From NCBI GenBank assembly GCA_003184365.1, contig NKYR01000207.1:1-37316 (forward strand): a DNA stretch of 37,316 nucleotides. Direction: 5' to 3'. Both the position numbers and the translations under genes were made by a program. Of this stretch, positions 18,396 to 30,368 are shown piece after piece. The notes beneath the pieces are model-generated. The model had not been told where the DNA came from and did not search any database. It worked only from the letters and a program-made list of their open reading frames with translations. Numbering within the stretch: the first letter of the stretch is position 1; each line of letters begins with the position of its first letter. This DNA is from Evernia prunastri (lineage: Eukaryota > Ascomycota > Lecanoromycetes > Lecanorales > Parmeliaceae).

Positions 18396-21300
18396 ATGAA
18401 CATGGATCCGTTGAGCGCAATTGCAAGCGTCATAAGTATTTTGGACGTAGCCTTGCGGACTACGTCTGCTCTGGTGAAATATGCGGATGATGCCCGGGGT
18501 GCTTCCACCGAAAGACGTGTTTTAGCGGAAGAAGCTGCTTGCCTTTTGACAATCCTTCAAAGACTACAAGATCGTGCTCGCGGCAAAGCCCTCGATTTGG
18601 GTTGGCTCCATAGTCGGAACGACCTTGTACAACAATTTCGGAGGGCGTACGACGACCTCGCTGCCGCTCTGAACCTGGATGTCACAACTGGGCAGCCCAA
18701 ACCTGAGGGTCGATTCAAGGCTTTTCGCACAGTTGCGAAATGGTCATTCAGCAAATCTGAAGTCTATGCTTTGATTGAACGAGTAACGCGTTTGCAGCAG
18801 TATGCCAATATGATACTGCTTAACGACCAGAGGTGGGTCTCGTATTCAAGCTAGTCCTCAACTTCAAGAAACAAGACTGAAAGGCACCGTACGCAACTTA
18901 GCGATCTACTTGAGGCTATGGAGCAAATGCAACAGCAAGGTATAGTCCTGAATTCCTTCCCGTTATCAGGGGCTGACGCTGGAACAATCTAGTCGTGGAG
19001 GAAAAATTAAAGACTGCGATTCTGTCCTGGCTTTCACCCCTACAGATGAACAGAGTACATCATTCCGTAGCGGAACGAGCGCAACATGGATCTGGACGGT
19101 GGTTTCTGGATTCCGAAAGATTTTCGAACTGGCAATCAGGTAATGAAAGATTGCTGTGGTGTTTGGGCATTCGTAAGTACTTTTTGGTTGTTGGACTATG
19201 GCCTCGAGTCTGACCTTGGGCATAGCTGGCGCAGGCAAGACTATCATTGCGTATGATCATTCACTACCATCACGAGCCTGGCCATATCTGACTGTACAAG
19301 GTCCATTGTCGTTGACAATCTCCGTCACCAAAGATTGCACAGCCAGGATCACACTAGTATTGGTATTGCCTTTGTGTATCTTAAGTACAATGACCCGGAG
19401 CAGTCTCTCAATAACATACTCGGAAGCCTTCTAAAGCAACTGATACAAGACCAAGGATCCCTATCTACCGCAATGAGCAAACTCTATGAATCATATGGGG
19501 ACCTCGGTATGTCTCCGTCCTCCAAGGATATCTCAGAGGCTCTTCTTCACTCGCTCGGCCTGTATTCCGAAGTATTCCTCATTGTCGATGCCCTCGACGA
19601 ATGCAGCGATGATACTCGTTGGGGCATAATCGAAGCGCTGCGATCACTAACGCCGAATGTCTGTATCTTAATTCTATCTCGACCTCGTGGCGACATTGGC
19701 GAAGACTTGAAGGATTTCAAGAGACTGGAGATTAAGGCTAATAAGGCGGACATCGAACTGTTCATTGATGCCCAGATTCAGAAGAACTCGAATCTTCGAA
19801 GGATAGTGGAAAGAAGCCCCTCCTTGCGTGGTGATATTAAAGAAGGCGTTGTAAGGACTGCAAGAGAAATGTGCGCTCATCATCCTAAGGTGAAGTCCAT
19901 ATCTGCCCAGTGTCACATTGTTAAGTATTGTCCAGGTTTTTACTGGCTCGTCTTCACGTGGAGTCTCTGGCAAGTGCAGCCGCGTTGTCCATTCGGCACG
20001 TCCGAAACAGACTAAAAAGTCTACCTACTACATTGATGTCAACTTACGATGAAGCCATGCATAGAATTACCAATCAGGATGCTGAATGCAAGAGTATCGC
20101 ATTGAAGACCCTCGCATGGGTTAACTACGCTTTTCGATCCTTATCGTCGAAGGAGCTTCAGCATGCCTTGGCCATTGAACCTGGAGGCAGTGAGTTAGAT
20201 AATGAGCTCATCATGGATGAGCAAAATATTACAGCGTTGTGCGCAGGTCTGATCACTGTCGATCCTGGCACCGATACTGTAAATTTCGTTCACTACACAG
20301 CATATGATTATTTTGAGGAGAAACGGCAGGCATATTTTCCGCAGTTTCATGGAAGCATCACAATGAGCTGTGCTACATACCTTACGATGCCTGCTCTTCA
20401 CAACGTGACGATAGGGACAATCGCTCGAAGATTTCCGTTGGCATGTTACGCAGCTCAGTACATGGGAGAGCATGCACGACAACATCCAGAAGAGACTCTT
20501 GAACAGTCAATTTTGGAAGCTGTTTATCAGTTACTTTCGAGTTCTGGACAAAGAAAGACTCTACTGTCTCTGTTGGATGGCCTGGATCTGATTAAATCAG
20601 GCTTCTACTCATCGAGTAGCGAGACACCGCCGGAAGATGATCCTGCGGATACTATGGGTATTGATACACTTGCTGTTACAGAACCAAAGTTCGCCGGGTC
20701 GCAGACAACCACGATTCTTGAAGTAACAGCCCTGCATCTGGCTGCTTCAATGGGCCTCGCGAAAGTGGCCTCAATGATACTCAAAGAAACTCCAAACATC
20801 GATGCTGTTGACGAAACGGGAAAGACAGCCTTGGCGGTTGCAATAGAAAGAGGATTCGAGAAGGCAGTCGAATTCTTGGTAAATAGTGGTGCGCGCGTTG
20901 ATCTACATGAACCACACGGACAGCAGGTCTTCCTTCTGCTCGCGGAGAAACGCTGGACCGTTGTAGCGGACATTGTCGCAGAAAGGGCTAAAGCAGCGGT
21001 AACAGCGAAAGCTTTGGATGTTTCTCTTCTGATCTCTGCATACTCCGGCGACGTCGCAGGTGCGTCTCACTTCTTGGTGCAAGGATCTGGCGACAAAGAG
21101 AATCAGCACGCTGGAGCGCTAGCCTTGTTCATTGCCGTTGAGCGTGCTGATCCCAGCATGGTGCAAACACTTTTGTCTTACAACGTAGATGTGAACTCCC
21201 GAGACAATGTAGGTCAAACCTCGCTCCATCGAGCGACCCGAGGAGGAAATGAGAACATTATGAGAATCCTTTTGGATCATGGGGCGGAGGTTGACATTGT

Positions 21301-22447
21301 GAATGATGAATGGAATACACCTTGGAGCGCAAACGTCAAACTTAGAAACGACAAGGTATTGGGTGTCTTACTTGGAGCCGGAGCGGATCCAAATAGAAGG
21401 GATCAAGATGGGGCTACTAAACTCTATGGCGCTGCAGCCGGTGGCAATGTAGACCTCGTCAAATTCCTCCTTAAAAGCGGCACCAACCCCTCACTCAGAA
21501 CTGACTATGACTGGGCACCACTACACTGGGCCTCATATCACGGGCACCTTGAATGTGTGAAGCTACTCTTGGATGCCGGCGCAGAAACAAGTCCAGTCTC
21601 TGACCAAAGGACGACGCCGCTGGATCTGGCTTATAAAAACAATCAACGCGCAGTGTCCGATATCCTAGTCCAAAAGGGGGCCAAAGAAGCTAAAGCACTG
21701 ACTCTTGAGGCCTCTAACACGCTCATTGAACAATCGGAGGATACTGAAGGCTTTGTCCATGTAAATGAGACTGCCGAGGCTCTCACACTCACTGGACCAG
21801 CCGACTTAGATACCAATATGGTCATGACGCTAACATTTGATCGGCCACTTGAGCAAAGTCTTGTAATTGGGCAATTCATCTATCCGGATCGCCGTCATTC
21901 TGCTGCGTTGGACTTCCATGATTTTGCTGGTGAAAAGACTCAACCTTACCAGATTTCTCATATGATGGACAGTTCTGTACCAATCATGAGTGTTAGGCGG
22001 TCAAAGACTCGTCCGTTAATGGGTGAATACCCCTTATCACCTGAGATGTTTACTCGCGAAGACCTTCTGTACGACATTTCTCGCGTTTCAACCGACTATC
22101 AAGAACTGGAATTACGGAGCAACTCAAAAGCCTCTCTTCCCGGTCTAATACGCATGCGCCGGGGCTGGTCTGGTGGGTGGAAAGCACACCACGAGCATGG
22201 CGGCTCCTCCATCCTACTCTTTCGCACCACACCCGAGTGGTCCCAGCCTGAGGATCCAGGATCGCGTTGGACTACTGAAGATGGGAGACTTTTGGCAAGG
22301 ACTAGGTCAGACCTCGAATGCACGATGAGGGTCGAGGATACTCTGGATTCTGGGTTACTGGATGCTCTTGTTGCATGTTGGATTGCAAAGCAATGGTCTC
22401 ATATCGTAACAACCCACAAAGGACGAAGTGAAAAAAAATCGAAATAG
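18396..22447 (+). CDS. NACHT-ankyrin NLR (STAND NTPase), intact
   Basis: Six exons: 18396-18832, 18869- or 18902-18939, 18993-19172, 19226-19250, 19301-19870, 19936-22447, giving 1264 (or 1253) residues. Exon 2 has two in-frame acceptors; the 70-base intron is the more usual length. Residues 1-145 form the helical N-terminal domain that starts many fungal NLRs (MDPLSAIASVISILDVAL). The P-loop GIPGAGKT (about 227-234) is assembled across intron 3, and Walker B is VFLIVDALDEC (about 330). A winged-helix-like part follows, then roughly ten ankyrin repeats (about 690-1025; for example TALHLAASMG, TSLHRATRGG, APLHWASYHG). The last 240 residues are a region I do not recognise, rich in Trp and charged residues. 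Such proteins sense ligands through the repeats and trigger incompatibility or cell-death responses through the N-terminus. Confidence 0.92.
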
Positions 22448-22898
22448 CCGTGTAAGACACAAGCGTATAAGCTCCCGAGTCGCGTCGTTATGTTCCAGCG
22501 ACGAAAGTGTATCAGTACTTATTCCACATTGATTACGCGGTCTCTGTGTAGGCGGAGGATTGAATGGACGAAGCCTGAGCTTTTTTTTTTAAATTTCCAG
22601 GCTCTCAATTTATACGCATGACTTACGACCCATAGTCTTATGAATATCAAAATACGCTCTTAATCGGGTGACAGAATTTGATAATGGTCAGATAAGGGCC
22701 GACTTATTGATCTCAAGCGTCCACAAATACACTTAGACATAAGCGCGACGGAGTCAATTCTGACCCCTCCAACTCCGTTTTTGGTCCCTCTATTTCTGTT
22801 CCGGGTGTTCCATTTCTGACTCCTCTCCACTTCTCGACGTGGATGTGAACGGCGGATGTGCTGGGCTAGAGACTCTATATGAGGATTGGTGTATCCTG
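22448..22898. other. No gene recognised; 3' flank of the NLR
   Basis: A T run at 22582-22591 and AT-rich sequence follow the NLR stop codon and could belong to its 3' end. Nothing else is seen up to the MITE. Confidence 0.4.
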
Positions 22899-22900
22899 TA

Positions 22901-23507
22901 GTGTTATCCCATCCACTGGTGGGGGGTAAAATTCAGGGGTTCAGCCCTACTCTCCAAAAATCGCGAACTTTCAATAACAACGCGTCTACCAACTACCAAA
23001 TCAGGCCATTTCAGGCCCAATTAGAAATAGCCATACCTCGTAACAAAGTGTCAAACGACATAGTCATGTCAGGAAGGATCCACTACCAGAAAAGGCCCCG
23101 AAAGGGTCGCCTCCAAAGCCAAAGCTATTACCCAAATACAAACCACTGCAAATCAAGAGGCTATTTACTTATGGCTATAGCCTTCTATCTGATACTATTC
23201 CTAATGATCCCTATGCCTTTGCTTATATATAGGGAGAAAGGTACTAAAGCCAGCAAAAATCAGAAAACCACTACTAGATTTATCAATTAATACCGTTAGA
23301 ATACTGAACCGGGATAAGAGGAAACGGCCTCAGCAGGCTCCGAGAGGTATATATGGCTGCAAACTATATAATATAGCGATATATAATTATATGGCTTGTT
23401 GGAAGGAGCATTTGGAGGCCATTCCATGTATGTAGATAATTGGTGGTTTTTTGGTGGTTTGCGCCAAGACATTTTACCCTACATTTCACCAGTGGATGGG
23501 ATAATGG
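22901..23507. mobile_element. MITE, 607 bases, 18-base perfect terminal inverted repeats, TA duplication
   Basis: TTATCCCATCCACTGGTG at 22904-22921 has its exact reverse complement at 23487-23504; an inner GGGTAAAAT (22924-22932) is mirrored at 23471-23479. The element is bounded by TA on each side (22899-22900 and 23508-23509). TA duplication and these repeats point to a Tc1/mariner-type (Fot1/pogo-like) non-autonomous element. The interior has a 134-codon open frame without transposase features and an AT-rich stretch near 23350-23395. Confidence 0.85.
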
Positions 23508-23651
23508 TAATGTCTGTCTGCTTGCTCGGAACGGGGATAGAACCAGGACACTAGATGATAGTATGACGTGACACTATATCTTCCTGCGTATCTAAGACCA
23601 AAATCGGTTCGAAGTGACCCCATCCTTAAGTGTGGATCTTAGCCTCTTCCG

Positions 23652-26020
23652 TCACCGCGTCTTGGATATTCCACGCGGTTTCCCCCAACTCCTGTCTGGT
23701 TTAGTGCCTGCAACGCGACCTTTAGGTTTGGACCGTGGGAACGGAGCTGTTTGCAAGATCACGACTGAGCTCAACTCCGCAATAGAAGTTGATGTATTCA
23801 TCCTCTCTTTCTGTTTCGATATCCGATCGCTTCTGCGTAGCATGACCTCGGTAGGTTGGGGTTGTGCATTCCTTTCTAGTTCGGCAGCTAAATCCGCTTC
23901 CAATGCACCGATCCTCTTTTGGTTGGTAGATAACCGGCGGCTTCTGCGCGGAGCAACATTGGCAGGCAGAGGGGGAGATATCGTCGTGTTCAAGCCTTGG
24001 TTTTGACCATCGTCACGGTCTGCGAAGATCTTTGACTGTCGTCGGGGGCGAAGTGTTTTCCTTCCGGCGGCTTTTGATACTTTTGATGAATGAATTGGAC
24101 CAAGCGCAGAATTTGCTGAATGACGATTTTTCTTCTTGTTGTGATTACTTCGCAGGACCGATTTATCAGATCGATTAGATCTAAGATCCTTGAGCGTTGT
24201 TTGACCAGACCTCGATGCTCTTTTCGGTAGCTTGGCTTGATCCTCCAGATGACCGGATGTTGACATATGTGTTGTCGAGACGGCGCATTCAGCAAGAATG
24301 GCTGAAAGCTGTTCTTCTACCCATTCCAATTGCATCTCTGCAGGCCCGACTTGCTTTCCTGCGTCCTCTACATGCGATTTCATTCTCTCGCCTTTGGAAT
24401 GGTATCGTTCGGCTGTACCTGCCCACCCTTGTAGTGCTTGACGATTCTCTGTATCCTGGCATTCTTCCACCTGCCGCCGCCAGAATTCCACCCACTGCTT
24501 AGCATTATCGACCTCCAGATGTTGGTACGCCCAATAGTCTTTCCAGAGGTCCACTTGGGTCGGACTCTCTGCAGGTTGTCGTTCTTCCAGCTGCACCTCC
24601 GTTTTCCCATCCGTTTCTTTCTTCTGCCGATAGTCCAGAAATTTCTTCCATTCCCTCAATTCTTCCTCGAACTGGCTCCATTCACCCTCCCAGTGGCAAA
24701 GGGCGTGAACATGTCGATCTGTGTGTCCGGCATCATAGACGTCAGGCACCGGCCGGATTGGACGGCTTGGCCTCCCACCCGCGTCTATCAGGTTGTTGTA
24801 GACTTTTTTCGCTTCCAGCTCGCTCCTCTCCTCCATCTGACGACGAGATGTCGGCAATTCCGTCAATGACGCAGCGCATTCCGAAAGAACCGCCGGAAGT
24901 TGCTTCTTGACCCATTCCAAGCGTTTCTCCTCTGCTGTGAGCTTTTCCCGCCGTCTTTCTATGCTATCCAGCCAGTCCTCGTCGTCCAACCCACGGAATT
25001 TTCCCAGTCCCGTGCTCCAATCTATTTCAGGATCTTTCCGCTGTATTGCCTCCACCGCTCGTCGGTCCCCTTCCATTCCCCTCTTCAGTCGGTCGATTCC
25101 CCTTTGAAAATAAGCTTGATACTCCTTCCAGTTCTTCAATTTATTCAGGCTTGCTGTGAGCCGTGGATTGTGCGGGTATCGCCGCCGTTCCATGTCCTCC
25201 TCTCTTGCAAATTCTGGATGATGCTCACGTCTCCGTTGCAGAGTGTCGAGAAAATCCTGCCACCGTTGTAGTTCTTCATCAAGTCGCTTTTTTTCTGCTA
25301 CCCAGTGCGACACAACAACACTAGCCTCCTTGGGATGAGGAGCACGACGTGGTTTAATAGTGCCATAGTAGAACAGCTCCTCATCTTCTTCAGTCTTTTG
25401 GTAGAATTGCTCTCCACCAAAAAGGACGGTCTTCCAGTGTACGTTGCATCGGATCGGACGAGTCGGTCTCCCACCCATCTGTATCAGGGTATCGTAGACT
25501 TGCTTCGCTTCGAGTTTACACCGCTCTATGAATTCCTCATCGTCTTCGGTTGGGGTTTCGCTCAATCTAGGGGAGCAATCAAGGGGAGGGGTTGGAGGTT
25601 CGTTCAATCTGGGGGAGCAGTTTCTGAATTTTCCCGAAGCGTCAGTAGGATCGTCCATCTTGAGAAGACTGATCGAGACTAGGAGTTTGAAATCTTCTCA
25701 CCGAAGTTTCGCTTCAAGATCTTCTGGATCCACAGGCTGGGTGTGGTGCACATTATGGGTCATGTCTCTGGGAGTAGAACGGAGTGTTAGTTTCACGATC
25801 TCAGATTTGAGAGATTCAGGTCTCCCAAATCACACCTCTTACCGGAATTTCTCCCACATCTCTGTAGTCACGTTCGGCCTATCCTCTATTTCAAAGAACC
25901 TACGAAGAAAAAGGACATCAGTACGCCTATCCAGGATGAGAAACCCCATCTTTCTCACCTGATTCTCGCGATCGCCGCAACGACTTCCGGCTTGCACAAA
26001 TCTTTTGCGAAAACCTTCAT
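23652..26020 (-). CDS. Coiled-coil protein with a duplicated charged module and basic C-terminus
   Basis: The main exon (25668 or 25658 down to 23652) encodes about 670 residues. Two related modules of roughly 230 residues each begin LEAKQVYDTLIQMGGRPTRP and LEAKKVYNNLIDAGGRPSRP, continue with a Trp-rich helix (EELQRWQDFLD / EELREWKKFLD), and end RLEWVKKQLPAVLSECAAS / QLEWVEEQLSAILAECAVS. The rest of each is heptad-like, Glu/Arg-rich coiled coil. The C-terminal 200 residues are basic with RRSRRL and RRSDRISKQK, typical of nuclear chromatin-associated proteins. Upstream exons 25959-26020, 25843-25899 and 25702-25767 join in frame starting MKVFAKDLCKPEV; the last of the three introns would be only 33 bases, so this 5' end is less certain, and translation could instead start at 25658. 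I know similar proteins in fungi but no function for them. Confidence 0.75.
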
Positions 26021-26530
26021 GGTGGATGAAGAAGAGGACGCTGTCGTACTCAGAGATGTGGAAATAAGAATCGGTGAAGCAGTGAAGGTAAAGCTGCTGA
26101 CAAAGCGATCGGCGCACGGGTAACATCTCAGCCAATCGTCTTCTGCACTAGAGTGCGATCCTGAAACGGGCAACATCCTATGACTCATAATATGCAAGTG
26201 CGGGGCGTTTACAGGCAAGCCTGAAAGATGGTGTGGTGACCTTTGATCCAGTCATTTAATAATGTGATCACACATCAAACTCTGGCTGTTTGCACGGACT
26301 CAGATTGGCTCGAGGGTGAAATCCTTCGATATGGTGGGCGCTAGAGGAGCCAATCAAACCCTCTATGTTTGTACTGAGGTGTCGTGGCACGTGTCGTTGC
26401 CCTCTACTAAATACAGCAGGAAGGTTAGGTAGATGAAATAAATCTGATCAGAAGAACTCTTCCTTCAAATAATCATCTGCTGAATGTTTATCGCTTCATC
26501 GCTTCATTCTTTTGATTGGAAATTCTCAAG
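26021..26530. promoter_or_regulatory. Divergent intergenic region
   Basis: The spacer lies between the start of the coiled-coil gene (minus) and the FHA-kinase gene (plus). No other gene is seen; open minus-strand frames at 26021-26218 extend the first exon of the coiled-coil gene but show no family features. A CTACTAAATACAGC phrase near 26403 could be a weak TATA region for the kinase gene. Confidence 0.4.
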
Positions 26531-29500
26531 ATGGAAGTGAATGATCCCAGGCTCATCGTGACACTGGAGGCGCACGGTACAACGGCCGAAAGAGCATGGA
26601 ATAGACCGCAGAATCAAGATCGATGCCTGCCTGCGTCTGAGTCAGTAGTGGATATTTCAAGTCGAGAAAGTACCCCCGCTGTAGACCAACCTAGGTCTCA
26701 AATACAATTGACCTTTGACGACAAGCCGAAGAACCTCGACAAAGGCTTTGTGTTCGGAAGTGATCCACAAATCTGCGATGTCTTCCTGGGCGAGCGAGGT
26801 GCCGGATTCAGCAGTCAACAATTCTGCATCACATTCAACGAGCGAGGAGAGGTTATATTCAAGAATACATCTCGAAAAGAAGCACAAGTCGATTACAATG
26901 GCGAGGACCCGCATTTTCGAAACCAATTCACCTGGATCCTCTTCGACACATACGAGAGTATCAAAATCACAGTGGGTGAAAAAGAAGATCTGATCTTCAA
27001 GGTCAAGTGGCCCAAAAATCGCAAATATTGTCTGGCTGAGTACGAGGCACAACGTGAAGCTTACTTTGAAGAACGCCGAAATGCGCTCCCCCCATTCAGT
27101 CTGCTAGGCATGGAAAGCCAGCAAACGACCGTGGTGCCCACTGCACAACATTCTCCCAGACAAGAGTCTCCCAGACAAAAGCCTATCTATCTGTTGGAAG
27201 AAGAGCTCGGACACGGTGGCTTTGGCACGGTCTACAAGGCCGTCGATGTAAGCACGGGCGACGTGCACGCTGCCAAAAAGTTTCACCACGGTAATTGGAA
27301 GAAAGAAGTTGATATCTTGATGAGTCTTTCACACGTGAGTGTGATTATTGATCTAACGATCGATCGCTGTCTGACTTTTCGCAAAGGAGCATATTGTGAA
27401 ATTTGTGAAGTTCTCGGAGGAGCAGAAACCTCTGCTGGTGATGGAATATCTGCCTCTTGGAAGCTTAGCCTGCCAAGATTTCATCACCGAAGAAGAGACC
27501 CTCCAAATTCTGTTTCAAGGACTTCAGGCTCTCGACTACCTACATTCCCACTCTCCGCCTCTGGCGCATCGAGACATCAAGCCGGCAAACATTCTCATTC
27601 GGTCTCGAATGCCCTTCGTTATCAAGCTCGTCGACTTCGGATTGGCAAAGAACGATTCTTCCTTAAAAACCTTCTGCGGATCAGATGAATACGCCGCTCC
27701 CGAGATTTGGGGACGTCATTATTACACAGCTACAGTTGACATATGGTCACTAGGAGTGGTCGTGTTAGAATACGCATACGGTCTTCCTCGGCCAACGCGA
27801 GAGCGCAAGGGCAAGCCTTGGTGTCGAGATATTGTCCAAAAAGCCGAGGAAGGGGAAGGAGAAGGGGATACTTTGATGGATCTCATCTCAACCAAGATGC
27901 TGAGGATAGATTATCGACACCGGGGGTCTGCAAGTGATTGCTTGGGGGAAGTGTATCGTCTAGGATTTCACGAAATCCCAACTGTCGACATTGGACTTAC
28001 AACGCCTACAGGGAAGACGGCCGGTGAAGACGACGTCACGAGGATCAAATCCGTCATAACGCAACCCCTTCAAAATGCAGGATTCTGCGACATAGGAGGC
28101 GCATCAGAAGCGACTGAAGTTACTCCCTCGAAGCGTCATCTTCAAGACGGAATTCATTTTTACTATCATGCATCTCAACGATCCCTTCAGCACGTTGAGC
28201 GAGCTACACAAATCTGGAATCCTCAATCTGGAGACACTTCCAAGCCAACACTAAGTAAGCGGCAGCGGCAAAAAACAGTCCAATCTGCCTCGGACGATGC
28301 TCGGGGAAGAGGACAGTCAAAACGGTCACGAGCATCGGTCTCGTTCAAAGCTGGTGAAGATCCTTCTAAGCCGTCAAACCCTCGAAACAGTGAGCAGGGG
28401 TCCGAGCAGAACAAGCGTAACATCAGCATAAACCATAAGGAACACAACCCTGCAGCACAGCCTCGTCAGATACCGCAGCTGGACCTTAGCAAGGGACCAC
28501 TGGCGACAGACGTTGCAAGCCTCACTCAAGCTGTGGAGCCTATCCCGAGAGTGCCCCGTATTACAAGACAAGTCAAACGGAAATCCACGCAAAACCGGAT
28601 GAGGTCTCCTTTGGGAAGGGCGTCTCCCCCAGCAGCGGAAGTGAGTCCAAGGGAGGTCGAGACGCCTTCGTCAAAGCGCAACATTCACGACAATGTGAGA
28701 ACAATACTGGCAGGGAATCTGGACGGAGGAAATCTGTACGGCGAGAACGAGGGTAAAGCCAAAGTACACCATCTTCAATGAGCCCGTCAGACATGTTGCG
28801 CATGCTGACCGGTCTTTGTCAAGGTAACGGACTTTGACGGCAGACATGTTCAGATAAAGATTGAAGACAAAATTGTGCTTATGCGAAAACAAGACTGCCT
28901 TCTCAACGCAAGTCAGATACTGACACTGACTAACAAGAATCCCAGTGATATTGAACATCTCCTGCAGCTGATGGAACAAAGTATCAAGGTCGAGGTCCTT
29001 CCACCTTTAGCAGGTATTACTTCTTCATGCTCTTGGGTTAGCTTCGAACACGGACAAATACTCTGCAAGCATTTCGGCCTGGAGCAGAAGCTGCAGCCAT
29101 TAGTAGATTATGGGCTGGAAATCCGGCGAAATGACTACAGCGAGCCTATGGAGTATGTCAACAGCGTTCCCAAGCAGGTATGACATCACCCTTGGTTTGT
29201 ATAAGGGTCTATTCACAATTACTTCGCCTAGCAGCTTTCTGGATTCTTCGTTACTAACACGCTTACTCAACCTGTCCTGGTGCGCAAGTCCGACTTTCGA
29301 ATCAAAGTTAGTGATATTTTACAAGCATCCGGCCAGCCACAAACCGAAATATTCGAGATCAGGCGAGAGTTCAGATACAAAGGTTCATATGTGGATTTCT
29401 GGATTGGGGTAGAGTTGTGTCGGAGGTACGGTCTGAGCGATTTGGAGAAGTGGCTACGTAGCTGGAATCCAGTACAAGAGCCAGAAAAAGAGCCAGAGCT

Positions 29501-30284
29501 TTCAGAATTCATTGAAATCACAGATTTTCCTGTCCCTGTTATGGTTCGCAGGTCAGACTTTAGAATCAACGCTACCCACATTGCCAAACTCGCTGGCCGC
29601 TCGAGAAATACACTAAGGGATCTTAGAAACTGTTTGGGTTCTGAGAAGTATACGATCTTGCGGGGAAGTAAGAAGCATCAGGGTACGTATGTGGATTTCG
29701 ATATTGGAATAGAGCAGTGTCGAGAATATGAACTACCTGAGCTGGAGAAGCGACTCCATAGCTTGAGGCGTACTTCGGAAGGGCCGATATTAGAAGCAGA
29801 GTCTAGTCATGTCGAACCCCGGCTCCCGCAATCGGACACAGTCTCGGCGCGGAATGAGAGCACCCGGTCTAGGAGTATCTGGAACCGAGATCAACCCCCG
29901 ACATTATCAGCAGGGTCCATCTCCGATGGGCCAATCGAAGCGGAGGACGCAGATGAGATGGATTCAGGCTCAGACGTAGCGGGCTCAGGGGATAGTGTCA
30001 CATCTCACGAGCCGTGTCCGATACAACGAAACCGTCAACCGGTGCCATCAATCCGTTGTGCAAAGGACGCTGCATCATCGCACCAGTCAGGATATGACAC
30101 CAAGTATTCTCTTCTTCAGCTTGCAGACCCTCGTTCACCTTCCGCCAAAAGTGTAAAATACGAGGTTTGGGATTCTCGGCCTCAGCTCTCGAAATTGACG
30201 GAAGTAGAACCTGAGTTGAGGCCATCCAGTTGGAGAACGGCCTCGCACTATGGCAGCTTGGGTGATCTATTCGCACCCATATGA
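26531..30284 (+). CDS. FHA - Ser/Thr kinase - triple KilA-N/APSES-like protein
   Basis: Exons 26531-27334, 27387-28694, 28824-29177 and 29235-30284 join in phase to 1171 residues. An FHA domain (about 55-170; FVFGSDPQICDVFLG, FNERGEVIFKN) should bind phosphothreonine. The kinase (about 218-480) has GHGGFGTVYKA (G227), AAKKF, HRDIKPANIL (D331), DFGLAK (D351), CGSDEYAAPEIW and so is probably active, Chk2/Rad53-like in layout. After a long basic Ser/Pro-rich linker come three KilA-N-like modules: about 716-800 (IVLMRKQDCLLNASQI), 836-905 (VLVRKSDFRIKVSDIL) and 924-1000 (VMVRRSDFRINATHI..GTYVDFDIGIEQC), the fold shared by APSES transcription factors and viral KilA-N proteins, expected to bind DNA. 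The last 135 residues end HYGSLGDLFAPI and recur at 14441 and 5480. A nuclear kinase acting at DNA is inferred. The intron at 28695 is long (129 bases) and is the least certain join. Confidence 0.85.
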
Positions 30285-30368
30285 TCGGGGGTTAGTGCTA
30301 GGATTCGGCCCGGGCTGATCTTGGTGTCAAATGTCGCATCACGGACCAAAAATGTGCACTGCTAAGCC

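Noticed and set aside
22886..23290. A 134-codon open frame with a hydrophobic segment
   Set aside because: It lies almost wholly inside the MITE and has no transposase or other family feature.
24438..25682. Long plus-strand open frames
   Set aside because: They are antisense to the coiled-coil gene, rich in Phe/Leu/Ser/Pro as expected from the complement of a Glu/Arg/Lys-rich coding strand.
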